Numbered from the stretch's first letter, positions 46,699-55,370 are shown. The stretch: DNA of 64,000 bases from Flavobacterium hydrophilum (GCF_003202405.1 NZ_QJHL01000001.1:1860001-1924000), one strand, 5' to 3'. Numbers and translations are program-made. Notes: generated from the letters alone by a model not told the origin.

Positions 46699-47013
46699 CT
46701 AAAAATCCTTAATAACCGGAAGGTCAAACAGTCCAGCCGTACTAAATAAACTGAACTGCTCTTCTTCCGTCCCCAATATCTTTATTTCTTTAATTAATGT
46801 TATCAATTTAACTTCGATATTTTTTCTAAAATAGTTGATGCTCCGGCAATGGACTGTATATAATTAAAAACACGTACATAAGTGATTCCCAAATAATGTG
46901 GTATTTAAAATTGGTAACCTTATCTAATTCATCTGCACGTGCGCAACTTTTAAATTATCAACTATTTCTTTTGGAAGTCCGAAGTCATCAACTATCAATA
47001 TTTTTGAATTTAA
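46699..47013 (-). pseudogene. Decayed protein-coding remnant of unknown family
   Basis: The minus strand carries protein-like pieces in different frames. One is LNSKILIVDDFGLPKEIV with a tail ending AHVQMN and a stop (46924-47013). A middle piece contains TYVRVFNYIQSIAGASTILE and ends at a stop at 46803. The last contains IKILGTEEEQFSLFSTAG, then LFDLPVIKDF and a stop at 46699. The pieces are in order and joined by frameshifts, as expected for a disabled gene, and a strong terminator lies 62 bases past the last stop. I do not recognise the family; the first piece is not a normal response regulator despite IVDD. Confidence 0.6.
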
Positions 47014-47305
47014 TTATCTTTTTTTTTTAAAACTTTTTTACTCATCCCAAAAATTAATTTTCAATATTTCTTTGCATTTTGCTATTAAAAACAAATTAAC
47101 TTTTATGATATAATAGCATTTACGTAAAAAGAATGTTTATGGTTTTAAAAAAGTAAAAAAAAAGTGATTTTTTTTACAGTTCCTTATTTTATAAGGTCTC
47201 ACAGACCTAAAAAAAATAAAAAAAGTAATAAAAAAATAAATTATCTTTATATCGAGGTACTAAAAAAGTAAATTAAATTTTGTTAAAACCTAAAAATCTA
47301 AATTT
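47014..47305. other. AT-rich upstream region of the sigma factor gene
   Basis: The 292 bases are extremely AT-rich with long A and T runs. TATCTTTA at 47242-47249, one mismatch from TAnnTTTG, lies 56 bases before the sigma start and is the likely -7 box. No ORF or RNA gene is seen. Confidence 0.45.
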
Positions 47306-47836
47306 ATGAGTCAGGAAGAATTATTAGTTTTAATCTACAAGAAAGATGAAAGAGCTTTTACCCACTTGTATGATATGTATTCCAAAAGTTTATTTTCGGT
47401 CATCAATGTTTTAATAAAAAACCGGGAAGAAGCCGAAGATGTTTTACAGGAAGTTTTCGTAAAAATCTGGAAAAATACCGATTCCTATAACGAAAATAAA
47501 GGCAGGTTTTACACCTGGATCCTTAATATAGCCCGAAATACTGCTATAGACAAACTCCGGTCTAAAAATTTTAATAACTCTCAAAAAAACCTTTCCTCCG
47601 ATAATTTCGTACATCTATTAGACGACAATAACAAAATCAATAATAAAATTGACATCATTGGAATTCAGGAATTTGTAAAAAAACTAAAACCAAAATGTAT
47701 CGAGATTATTGATTTGTTATTCTTTAAAGGATATACCCAGCAAGAAGCTTCAGAAGAATTGGCAATGCCACTGGGAACTATCAAAACACAAAACAGAAAC
47801 TGTATTAATGATTTACGTAATTATCTAAAAATCTAA
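47306..47836 (+). CDS. ECF-type sigma-70 family RNA polymerase sigma factor
   Basis: The 176-residue protein has region 2 (about 20-85; HLYDMYSKSLFSVINVLIKNREEAEDVLQEVFVKIWKN, then FYTWILNIARNTAIDKLR) and region 4 (about 120-172; IEIIDLLFFKGYTQQEASEELAMPLGTIKTQNRNCINDLRNYL). It is of the SigK-like ECF group that pairs with RskA-type anti-sigma factors. It directs RNA polymerase to an unknown regulon when freed from the membrane-bound partner encoded next. Its stop TAA overlaps the ATG of the anti-sigma gene by one base, so the two are coupled. Confidence 0.94.
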   Translation: MSQEELLVLIYKKDERAFTHLYDMYSKSLFSVINVLIKNREEAEDVLQEVFVKIWKNTDSYNENKGRFYTWILNIARNTAIDKLRSKNFNNSQKNLSSDNFVHLLDDNNKINNKIDIIGIQEFVKKLKPKCIEIIDLLFFKGYTQQEASEELAMPLGTIKTQNRNCINDLRNYLKI

Positions 47837-48624
47837 TGGAAGCAAAAGAATATATAGAATCAGGAATTCTGGAACTTTATGTTTATGGTTTATTGACTGA
47901 AACTGAAAATCTGGAAATAGCCGAAGTAGCAAAAAAGAATCCCGAAGTTGATAATGAAATTATTTCGATTGAAAAAGCAATAGTCGCTTTATCATCAAGT
48001 TTTTCTCCATTTCATTCGGTAGCTAATTTCGAGAAGATAAAATCACGCTTAGAATTGAAGCACGGCAAAGTTCTCGAGATGAAACCTGCATCAAACCGTA
48101 CACAATACATTGGTTGGGCTGCAGCGATATTATTACTGTTAGGTTTGGGGTATCAGACTTTAGAATTAACAAAAACAAAAGGCGCTATCACGACTGTCGG
48201 CAACGAAAAAGACAAAATCGAAAGAGAATTTGCTTATTTAGACAAACAAAATAAAGAAACGGAAAAAAGCCTGACAATCGTTAGGGATATTAAAAATACC
48301 GGGGTAACACTTGGTGGCCAGGCTGTTTCTCCAACATCATTTGCAAAAGTGTATTGGAACAAAGAAACCAAAACAACTTATATTGATGCTGCCGGTTTAC
48401 CAAAACCTCCAAAAGGGAAAGTCTATCAGGTTTGGGCACTTAAATTAAGTCCTACGCTAACTCCTACGAGTATTGGTTTATTAAGTAATTTTGAAGGAAA
48501 TAATCAAAAAATATTTGCAGTAGAACAGACGGTCTATGCAGAAGCGTTTGGAATTACATTAGAACCTGAAGGAGGAAGTTTATCTCCGACAATGGAACAA
48601 TTATACACTTTAGGAAAAGTGTAA
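47836..48624 (+). CDS. RskA-family anti-sigma factor
   Basis: The 262-residue protein has an N-terminal zinc-free anti-sigma domain (about 1-75; ESGILELYVYGLLTETENLEIAEVAKKNPEV), a transmembrane helix (about 94-110; YIGWAAAILLLLGLGYQ), a short coiled coil (DKIEREFAYLDKQNKETEKSL), and a C-terminal RskA domain (about 155-260; AKVYWNKETKTTYIDAAGLPKPPKGKVYQVWALK). It holds the sigma factor at the inner membrane and releases it on an envelope signal. It is translationally coupled to the sigma gene and followed by a terminator. Confidence 0.92.
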   Translation: MEAKEYIESGILELYVYGLLTETENLEIAEVAKKNPEVDNEIISIEKAIVALSSSFSPFHSVANFEKIKSRLELKHGKVLEMKPASNRTQYIGWAAAILLLLGLGYQTLELTKTKGAITTVGNEKDKIEREFAYLDKQNKETEKSLTIVRDIKNTGVTLGGQAVSPTSFAKVYWNKETKTTYIDAAGLPKPPKGKVYQVWALKLSPTLTPTSIGLLSNFEGNNQKIFAVEQTVYAEAFGITLEPEGGSLSPTMEQLYTLGKV

Positions 48625-48657
48625 TTCAACAAAATAAACTTTAAATCTAATCTTTCC

Positions 48658-48690
48658 ATCCCTAAATTTTATTGATTTAGGGATTTTTTT
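48658..48690 (+). terminator. Intrinsic terminator after the sigma/anti-sigma operon
   Basis: ATCCCTAAAT (48658-48667) pairs with ATTTAGGGAT (48675-48684), followed by a T run to 48690. Confidence 0.92.
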
Positions 48691-48873
48691 ATCTATCAGC
48701 TAAAGAAAATAAACAACAGTTCTTTACAGTAATTCTTCCAAAGAAATACACTACACTATTATAGTTTTAAGAAAAAAAGTCATTTAAAAATAGCCTATTC
48801 TTATAAATAGTGACATTAAGCCTATATTCACTTAAAAATCTACTCAAAATTTATAATTATTTTATAAAAATAT

Positions 48874-48902
48874 TTGTTTTAAATTTTAATAAATTAAATT
48901 TG
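48874..48902 (+). promoter_or_regulatory. Complete Bacteroidetes promoter of the pectate lyase gene
   Basis: A -33 TTG at 48874-48876 and a -7 TAAATTTG at 48895-48902 are separated by 18 bases, inside the spacing known for Bacteroidetes primary-sigma promoters. The expected RNA start is near 48909, giving a leader of about 55 nt. The rest of the 48691-48964 spacer is AT-rich with nothing else I can name. Confidence 0.75.
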
Positions 48903-48916
48903 TGCAATCGATTACA
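48903..48916 (+). promoter_or_regulatory. LacI-type operator over the transcription start of the pectate lyase gene
   Basis: TGCAATCGATTACA is a near-perfect palindrome centred on CG (6 of 7 pairs), the form of LacI-family operators. It begins right after the -7 box and covers the expected +1, the classical place for repression. No LacI-family gene other than the GntR/LacI chimera at 3466 is in the window, so the regulator is elsewhere or unidentified. Confidence 0.55.
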
Positions 48917-48964
48917 TTAACCACTTTGTAAAAAATTTTAACAAACTAAAATTAATTTTTTAAA

Positions 48965-50317
48965 ATGAAAAAAACATTCCCCCTATTCTTTTTGCTACTG
49001 AGTTTATCAAGTCTTTTTGCTCAAAATTATTATATGTCAGCTCCTGAAGGCTTTGGTGTCGCTGCAACTGGAGGTGGAACTCCTACTGTTTCTAATACTA
49101 TAACAGTTTCTACTTATACAGCTTTAAAGAATGCACTAAACTCAACTACGACTGCTAATTCAGTAATTTTGGTATCTGGTGTTATTGATTGTGTTTATAC
49201 TAGTGTACAACTTAACAACAAAACAATTATTGGATTACCTGGGGCAAAACTTAGAAATACGCAGATAACTGTTGGTGATGTTACTTTATCAAAAAATAAT
49301 TCCGGAATTCTTTATATAAAACCAAGTTCTAAAAATGTCATTATCCGAAACCTTATTTTTGAAGGCCCTGGAGCCTACGACGTTGATGGCCGAGACAATT
49401 TAACCAACGAAGGAACTGATGTATGGGTTGATCATTGTGAATTTCAAGACGGAATGGATGGTAATTTCGATAATAAAGGAGAAGCAGATAATGTAACTAT
49501 TTCATGGTGTAAGTTTACTTATTTGAAAGCTCCAATACCAAGAAATACTACCGGTTTTAGTAATGATCATCGCTTTTCAAATTTAGTTGGTTCCGCTAAA
49601 GATGATTTTAATTCCGCTGATGGACGCTACAGCATTACTTTCAAAAATTGTTATTGGGCGGAAGGCTGTAAAGAAAGAATGCCAAGAGCGAGAAATGCCG
49701 AATTACATATCTTAAACTGTTATTACAAAACTTCAATTTCTGGATCTTTAGCCATTGGTTTAGGAGGCGGAAACAATAATACTACTTGTTATGTTGAGAA
49801 TAGTAACTTTGAAACTATTGGTAGTGTTTATCAAAATTATTCAGGTGATGGTGGAACTGTAGGTGTTGCGTTTGATGGTTGTATTAATAGAGCTAATTCA
49901 GTTACCGGAATAGTTTCAAAACCGTCTTATACTTATACAGTACTTCCTGTAGCAGATGTAGCTACTTATGTTCCAAATGCAAGTTGTGGTGCAGGAGCTA
50001 CGCTTCAGGTAACTTCATCCGGTGTAATATCAGCTTGTACTAATTTAGGAGTAAATGATAATGTAGCCAACTTAGACATTCAATATTTTCCAACAGTGAT
50101 TAATAATATTTTAAATATTGAATTTTCAAGTATCGAAAATGGTAAAGCAGTTATAGAGATATTCTCTCCAAATGGTTCGAAAGTTTATACAACTTCTAAA
50201 AATGTTACTGGTAATGAAAAATTAGAAGTAAACATCGCCAATATTACAAGAGGAATTTATATTTGTAAAGTTCAAATTGAAAACAGAATTAAAACATTTA
50301 AAATTCTAAAAGGATAG
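48965..50317 (+). CDS. Pectate lyase (PL1) with type IX secretion sorting tail
   Basis: The 450-residue protein has a Sec signal (ending SSLFAQ), a right-handed parallel beta-helix of polysaccharide lyase family 1 (about 25-350) and a T9SS type A sorting domain (about 375-450; LDIQYFPTVINNILNIEFSS and ending FKILKG). The calcium-site motif is DVWVDHCEFQDGMDGNFDNKGEADNVTISWCKF and the catalytic Arg region is KERMPRARNAELHILNCYY. It cleaves polygalacturonate by beta-elimination outside the cell. Unlike the PUL enzymes, which are lipoproteins or periplasmic, it is a free or surface-attached T9SS cargo, encoded alone and not beside susCD. Confidence 0.93.
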   Translation: MKKTFPLFFLLLSLSSLFAQNYYMSAPEGFGVAATGGGTPTVSNTITVSTYTALKNALNSTTTANSVILVSGVIDCVYTSVQLNNKTIIGLPGAKLRNTQITVGDVTLSKNNSGILYIKPSSKNVIIRNLIFEGPGAYDVDGRDNLTNEGTDVWVDHCEFQDGMDGNFDNKGEADNVTISWCKFTYLKAPIPRNTTGFSNDHRFSNLVGSAKDDFNSADGRYSITFKNCYWAEGCKERMPRARNAELHILNCYYKTSISGSLAIGLGGGNNNTTCYVENSNFETIGSVYQNYSGDGGTVGVAFDGCINRANSVTGIVSKPSYTYTVLPVADVATYVPNASCGAGATLQVTSSGVISACTNLGVNDNVANLDIQYFPTVINNILNIEFSSIENGKAVIEIFSPNGSKVYTTSKNVTGNEKLEVNIANITRGIYICKVQIENRIKTFKILKG

Positions 50318-50341
50318 TTTTACAAACTAATAATACAATTA

Positions 50342-50374
50342 AAAACAGCGGTAGAGTTTACCGCTGTTTTTTTT
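50342..50374. terminator. Bidirectional intrinsic terminator
   Basis: AAAACAGCGGTA (50342-50353) pairs with TACCGCTGTTTT (50359-50370), with T8 in total on the right and an A run on the left, between the convergent pectate lyase and membrane-protein genes. Confidence 0.92.
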
Positions 50375-50396
50375 ATAATAATATATACAGAAACTA

Positions 50397-51566
50397 TTAA
50401 AAACTTCCTTCTGATCCTCCACCACTAAAACCTCCTCCACCAAATTCCATTGGAGATTCAGAAGGTTTAACTTCTGGCTTGATTCCGAATGTTGAAGCGA
50501 TTATTAAAGCTTCGGTATTCAAAAATGTATTTGAATTTGAGATTCTGTCTGGTTTAAATGTTAATCCGCTTTCTTTTGTTTTAAGTTTCCTTATAAAAAA
50601 GAATGTAACTGCAAACATGATTAGTCCGCCTAATGTTAATGCAACTTCAATTGGTAAAACCGAATGATAAAACCGGAAGCTGTAAAATGAAAAAGCTATG
50701 GCAAGAAAACTAATCCAGAGCATAATTCTGTCTTTGTTTTGTAATGAATAAACAAGATATAAAACCGGAACAATAAAAGTAAAAGCCCAAAAGAAAAATG
50801 CAAACGGAATTTCCGGACTTATCTCATAATAACCTGCTGTCAAACTTGCTGATAATTCTCTAACTATTAAATAATTACCTGATAAATAAAACAAAATTAA
50901 ACTGATACTTTTTATTAAAAGGATTCCATTGTAGTAATAAGATTCTGTTAGACCTGCAATCAATTTTCTGCATGAAAAATAAGTACTTGCAGCATAAAAC
51001 ATCATAAAAAAGGGCAAAATTGCCTGCCCTGCTTCCAAATATTCAAATATTGAATATCCAAGTGTTCCTGTAAATGCTAAATAAAAAATCAATGCCGATA
51101 CTAAATGAATGTAACGCAAAAACATTATGAATGAAATTATGGCTACAATAATGCTAACCGGAAGCACTTCATTGAAATCTGCAACAATTGCAATTGCACA
51201 ACCAAAACTTAATATAGTTCCCAAAACAAATGCATCATCTAATCCGTGATTGTGATAATCTTTTTGGGCCAAAAATTCAGATCCAAAAACGCCAATAATG
51301 CCAAAAATAAAAGGAAAAATTTCCCAGTAATGGTCAAGTCCTGAAATTCCTAAAAGCGATACAGCACTACATATTGAGGAATATAAAAATGATCCTAAAA
51401 GAAAGAAACCTATACGAACCAGAATATTTTTATGGCTATTTAGTCCCGGAAGTTCTTTTTTAATAAAGTCCAGTTGTTCTTTACTAATAAAACCAGCATT
51501 TTTTAACGAATCTGCTTCTTCAATCAAAACAGAATTTTCTAACTTAATTTTATCGAATACTATCAT
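50397..51566 (-). CDS. Polytopic membrane protein with glycine/serine-rich tail (DUF2157/DUF4401-like)
   Basis: The 389-residue protein has a cytoplasmic helical start (about 1-45; LKNAGFISKEQLDFIKKELPG) and about ten hydrophobic helices (about 48-325). The tail ends GGGGFSGGGSEGSF, like the glycine-rich ends of TPM-type proteins. The head resembles DUF2157 proteins, whose function is unknown. The start codon overlaps the stop of the upstream gene by 4 bases, so the two are coupled and probably form one complex in the inner membrane (inference). Confidence 0.8.
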   Translation of the reverse strand: MIVFDKIKLENSVLIEEADSLKNAGFISKEQLDFIKKELPGLNSHKNILVRIGFFLLGSFLYSSICSAVSLLGISGLDHYWEIFPFIFGIIGVFGSEFLAQKDYHNHGLDDAFVLGTILSFGCAIAIVADFNEVLPVSIIVAIISFIMFLRYIHLVSALIFYLAFTGTLGYSIFEYLEAGQAILPFFMMFYAASTYFSCRKLIAGLTESYYYNGILLIKSISLILFYLSGNYLIVRELSASLTAGYYEISPEIPFAFFFWAFTFIVPVLYLVYSLQNKDRIMLWISFLAIAFSFYSFRFYHSVLPIEVALTLGGLIMFAVTFFFIRKLKTKESGLTFKPDRISNSNTFLNTEALIIASTFGIKPEVKPSESPMEFGGGGFSGGGSEGSF

Positions 51567-52558
51567 TTTGCAATTTCTTTATTGAAGTTTTTAATTAATT
51601 TTATAAACAAAACGATTGAACCTATAAAATATCCAGGAATAGCTAAAACGAATAGCATCCAAATATCCTGAAAATCTATATTCTCAAAAATCCTAAATAA
51701 GAAAACATTAATTCCGATATAGGCATAAAGAATCATAAAAACATATAGAGAAATGGCCTTCTGCTCATAACTTGCTTTATAAAAATAAAAACATGAAGCT
51801 GCAAGAACTGCAGAAAAAAGTAGCCATAAGCCATCATATTCGTTTACCATATTACTAATGGAAGCAATACTAATCATGTGCAATGCAAATGTTAGATAAA
51901 TTAGATTAAAATGTGTTTTAAGAGAAATTTTTAAGCTGTAGATTGTCCATAAAATCAATAAACTACCCAGAATTATAGCAGAATAACTTAACTCCAGATG
52001 AGAATAGAAATCATTATGGAATAAATCCTGAGGCGTTACAGAAAAACCTACATAAGCAGCCAAACCCGTAATGGCAATAGTTAAGACGCTTTTGTTGTCA
52101 AAATAATATGCACAAATAAAACTGACAATTGTTGGCACTAATGTCGCTAAGCCATAATGTGTCCCAAAAGGCTTATATTGAAATTGCAAATAGCCAATAA
52201 AAATACAGGTTAGAATATTCGCAAGCAGCACCAGATATTCTAAAACAGGACTTTCAAAAGTAGTTTCTGATTTTTGGAATCCTTTTGAATTTTTAAAACA
52301 AAAGTAAAAGCAAACGATGGTAACAATTAATAACAAAGACAGAATGGCGACATGTCCAATAGTATCAATGTTTTCGTAAATCAAAATTCCAATTCCGGAT
52401 GTAAAAAGCAAAACTGATAAATACAAAAACATTTTTAATTCAGCATTAAGCGAAAAAATACCCAAACTGCGATAATTTTTTATCTGAGTTAATTGTTCTT
52501 CTGTAATAAAATCTCTCTCAAATAATTTTTGAGTATGCTCTTCTTCAAATTCTCTCAT
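51563..52558 (-). CDS. DUF2157-like polytopic membrane protein
   Basis: The 331-residue protein begins with the DUF2157-type cytoplasmic helix pair (FERDFITEEQLTQIKNYRSLGIFSLNAELKMFLYLSVLLFTSGIGILIY) and then about ten transmembrane helices with few charged loops. No catalytic motif is seen and the function is unknown. It is the first gene of a two-gene unit with the protein encoded at 50397-51566, with which it shares the head and a 4-base gene overlap, suggesting ancient duplication or a heterodimer. Confidence 0.82.
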   Translation of the reverse strand: MREFEEEHTQKLFERDFITEEQLTQIKNYRSLGIFSLNAELKMFLYLSVLLFTSGIGILIYENIDTIGHVAILSLLLIVTIVCFYFCFKNSKGFQKSETTFESPVLEYLVLLANILTCIFIGYLQFQYKPFGTHYGLATLVPTIVSFICAYYFDNKSVLTIAITGLAAYVGFSVTPQDLFHNDFYSHLELSYSAIILGSLLILWTIYSLKISLKTHFNLIYLTFALHMISIASISNMVNEYDGLWLLFSAVLAASCFYFYKASYEQKAISLYVFMILYAYIGINVFLFRIFENIDFQDIWMLFVLAIPGYFIGSIVLFIKLIKNFNKEIAK

Positions 52559-52641
52559 ATTTCAAAATAGTTTAAACTGATTCTCAAATTTATACTATTT
52601 AGGTTGAATTTTCTTAAATTCAAACAGATATAATCAAATAA

Positions 52642-52675
52642 AAAACCGATTTGTAAATTGATACAAATCGGTTTT
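52642..52675 (-). terminator. Terminator of the arginine operon
   Basis: AAAACCGATTTGTA (52642-52655) pairs with TACAAATCGGTTTT (52662-52675), a 14-bp perfect stem with a T-run on the minus strand, 20 bases past the argH stop. It ends the arginine/proline transcript. Confidence 0.95.
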
Positions 52676-52694
52676 CATAGTTTTAAAAATGAAA

Positions 52695-53975
52695 TTAAAA
52701 AGCAACTTTCATCTTATCTTTTATATTTTCTAAACACAAATTATTGATACTTCCTTCGTGCGTGTGTTTGGTTTCTTTTGGAGATTTATACGTTCCGGCT
52801 TCCAATTGTTCGGCAACGGCTTTGTAAGCATCTCTAAATGGCATTCCATCAACCACCATTTCATTTAAAGTATCAACTGTAAACAAATAATCGTATTTTT
52901 TATCTTCTAAAATATGATCTTTTACGGTAATGTCTTTTATTGAAAAGATAGCAATATCCAGACATGCTTTCAGGTTTTGAATAGCAGGAAACAAACCTTC
53001 TTTTAAAAGCTGTAAATCTCTGTGATAACCGCTTGGAAGATTGTTTGTTATTAAAGTTATTTCATACGGAAGTGCCTGAATCTTATTGCATTTTCCTCTG
53101 ATCAATTCAAAAACATCTGGATTTTTTTTGTGAGGCATGATGCTCGAGCCTGTTGTAAGATGCGCCGGAAGACCAATAAAATCAAAGTTCTGGCTCATAT
53201 ACAAACAAACATCCATGGCGAATTTTGATAAAGTTCCTGCCACACTTGTCATGGCAAAAGCTACTGTTTTTTCTGCTTTTCCACGGCTCATTTGTGCTGC
53301 AACGGCATTGTATTTTAAAGTTTCGAAACCTAATTCCTGAGTTGTAAATGTTCTGTTGATTGGGAATGAACTTCCGTAACCTGCCGCAGAGCCTAACGGA
53401 TTCTGATCAACAATTTTTAAAGCAGCATTTAGCATTGTAATATCATCGATCAGACTTTCCGCATAAGCCGAAAACCACATTCCGAATGACGATGGCATTG
53501 CGATTTGCAAATGCGTGTATCCTGGTAATAATACATTTTGATGCTTTTCTGCAGATTCCATCAACAAATCAAAAAGTGTTTTTACCTGCTCTTTTATCGC
53601 TTTTAATTCATCTTTCAAATACAAATGAACATCTACTAAAACCTGATCGTTACGGGAACGCGCTGTGTGGATTTTTTTTCCAGCATCACCTAGTTTTACC
53701 GTTAATAAATACTCAATTTTAGAATGAACATCTTCAAAACTGTCTTCGATTTCAAAATTCCCAACCACAATGTCGGCAATGATGTCATTTAGAGCATCAA
53801 CCAAAGAAGTGGTTTCTTCTGGGGTTAATAATCCTATTTGTCCCAGCATTTTGGCATGGGCGATTGATCCTAATGCATCGTATTTTGCCAAAACTAAATC
53901 CAGTTCACGGTCGTTTCCTACTGTAAATTGTTCGATTTGTTTATCGGTTGGTATTCCTTTTTCCCAAAGTTTCAT
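52695..53975 (-). CDS. argH: Argininosuccinate lyase
   Basis: The 426-residue enzyme splits argininosuccinate into arginine and fumarate, the last step of arginine synthesis, in the cytoplasm. The fumarase/aspartase-superfamily signature is GSSIMPHKKNPDVFE, with DVHSKIEYLLT and ARSRNDQVLVDVHLYLKDEL as substrate motifs and LPGYTHLQIAMPSSFG. The length is slightly shorter than the 450-460 of many homologues, as is common in Bacteroidota. It is the last gene of the operon, 228 bases after argE; that gap holds repeat elements, and the operon terminator follows. Confidence 0.96.
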   Translation of the reverse strand: MKLWEKGIPTDKQIEQFTVGNDRELDLVLAKYDALGSIAHAKMLGQIGLLTPEETTSLVDALNDIIADIVVGNFEIEDSFEDVHSKIEYLLTVKLGDAGKKIHTARSRNDQVLVDVHLYLKDELKAIKEQVKTLFDLLMESAEKHQNVLLPGYTHLQIAMPSSFGMWFSAYAESLIDDITMLNAALKIVDQNPLGSAAGYGSSFPINRTFTTQELGFETLKYNAVAAQMSRGKAEKTVAFAMTSVAGTLSKFAMDVCLYMSQNFDFIGLPAHLTTGSSIMPHKKNPDVFELIRGKCNKIQALPYEITLITNNLPSGYHRDLQLLKEGLFPAIQNLKACLDIAIFSIKDITVKDHILEDKKYDYLFTVDTLNEMVVDGMPFRDAYKAVAEQLEAGTYKSPKETKHTHEGSINNLCLENIKDKMKVAF

Positions 53976-54203
53976 AACTTAGATTTTTAGACTTTTTAGA
54001 TAATTAGATTATTAGATTTCTTAGATTTTAGACTTTTAGATTATTCTCTTTGTCGAATCTTTGAAGTTATTTTCTAACTTATTTCTAATGTCATTGTTTA
54101 TATTGATAGTATTCCTAGCCCCGATAGTAGTGGAAATCCTTTTGCTGGCTTCTTTAGACAGAAAAAGATTGTAACGGATAGCGGGAATAGCTCCTGAATA
54201 ATT
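53976..54203. repeat. argE-argH spacer with TTAGA-word block and structured repeat element
   Basis: Two blocks fill the spacer. 53990-54045 is built from repeated TTAGATTTTTAGACTTT-like words. 54110-54195 is a more GC-rich unit containing TAGCCCCGATAG and CGGATAGCGGGAATAGCTCC at its ends and an inner hairpin CTTTTGCTG (54139-54147) with CAGAAAAAG (54159-54167, one mismatch). From memory, similar units occur dispersed in Flavobacterium genomes. No ORF is credible here. Confidence 0.6.
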
Positions 54204-55274
54204 TTATAATTTAAAGAAATCGGTTAGTATTTTGATATACAAATCGACTCCTTCCTCTATTTCATTTACAAATATAAATTCGTCTGCTGAATGCGATCGT
54301 AGGGTTTCTCCTGGTCCTAATTTCAAGGACTGACAGCTTAAAACTGACTGATCAGAAAGCGTTGGAGACCCATAAGTTGTTCTTCCTAAAGCGATTCCGG
54401 CCTGAACCAGACCATGAGCTATTGGAATAGACGATGCATTTAAATGCATAGATCTTGGTTTCACTTCGGCATTTACATTGGCTGTAACTACTTCTAAAAT
54501 TTCAGAATTAGTGTAGCAGTCGTTTACACGAATATCAACCACCAAGTCACATTCTGACGGCACCACATTATGCTGTTTCCCAGCGTTGATCTGGGTTACA
54601 GTCATTTTTACAGGACCTAAAACGTCTGAGATTTTATCGAATTTATAGTTTTTAAACCATTCCATTACCGGAATTGATTTGTATAAAGCATTATCATCGT
54701 TTTGATGTGCGGCGTGGCTCGCTGTTCCCTTTACTTTTACATCTAAAACTAAAAGACCTTTCTCTGCAATTGCTAACTGCATTAATGTTGGTTCGCCCAC
54801 AATCGCACAATCCAGTTCCGGTAAATGTTTTAAAACGCTGTTTAATCCATTTTTCCCGCTGCTTTCCTCTTCTGCGGAAGCAACAATAACGATATTATGT
54901 GATAAATTTTGATTTTCGTAAAAATGTGCAAACGTCGCCAATAACGAAACCAGACATCCACCGGCATCATTACTTCCTAATCCGAAAAGCTTACCGTCTT
55001 TTTCAATTGCCTTGAAAGGATCATTTGTATAAGCCTGATTAGGTCGTACCGTATCGTGATGAGAATTTAGTAAAAGTGTTGGTTTGTTTTGATCGAAATA
55101 TTTATTGAAAGCCCACACATTATTGTTTTCTCTTTTGAAAGGAATCTCATTTTGAGTGAACCAATTTTCTATTAAAAGAGCTGTTTGATCTTCTTCACTT
55201 GAAAATGAAGGGGTTTCAATCAGGTTTCTCAATAAATCAATTGCTTCCCAGGTAAGCGTTTCTATATTTTTCAT
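54204..55274 (-). CDS. argE: M20-family N-acylornithine/acylcitrulline deacylase
   Basis: The 356-residue zinc hydrolase removes the N-acyl group in arginine synthesis. Metal-site motifs are LLNSHHDTVRPN, GLGSNDAGGCLVSLLA and the Glu pair in VASAEEESSG; later LAIAEKGLLVLDVKVKGTASHAAH is the dimerisation region. In organisms with ArgF' the substrate is N-acylcitrulline rather than N-acylornithine, so despite the argE symbol the likely job is release of citrulline before argG (established pathway logic). It follows argB with a 96-base spacer that holds a perfect palindrome. Confidence 0.92.
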   Translation of the reverse strand: MKNIETLTWEAIDLLRNLIETPSFSSEEDQTALLIENWFTQNEIPFKRENNNVWAFNKYFDQNKPTLLLNSHHDTVRPNQAYTNDPFKAIEKDGKLFGLGSNDAGGCLVSLLATFAHFYENQNLSHNIVIVASAEEESSGKNGLNSVLKHLPELDCAIVGEPTLMQLAIAEKGLLVLDVKVKGTASHAAHQNDDNALYKSIPVMEWFKNYKFDKISDVLGPVKMTVTQINAGKQHNVVPSECDLVVDIRVNDCYTNSEILEVVTANVNAEVKPRSMHLNASSIPIAHGLVQAGIALGRTTYGSPTLSDQSVLSCQSLKLGPGETLRSHSADEFIFVNEIEEGVDLYIKILTDFFKL

Positions 55275-55295
55275 TTTAATTAGGTACTGATACTA

Positions 55296-55313
55296 TCCCG
55301 ATAGCTATCGGGA
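55296..55313. repeat. Perfect 18-base palindrome between argB and argE
   Basis: TCCCGATAGCTATCGGGA (55296-55313) is fully self-complementary and more GC-rich than its surroundings. The word CCCGATAG also appears in the element at 54119-54126. It looks like a dispersed palindromic element rather than an operator specific to argE. Confidence 0.7.
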
Positions 55314-55370
55314 CTGAAATTCTAAGACTGCAAAAGTCTTGGTTTCTTTGAAACTTAGCAACTTTTTCTT

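Noticed and set aside
46699-47013. Response regulator gene suggested by ILIVDD
   Set aside because: The following sequence does not have the receiver phosphorylation site or fold pattern and is broken by frameshifts.
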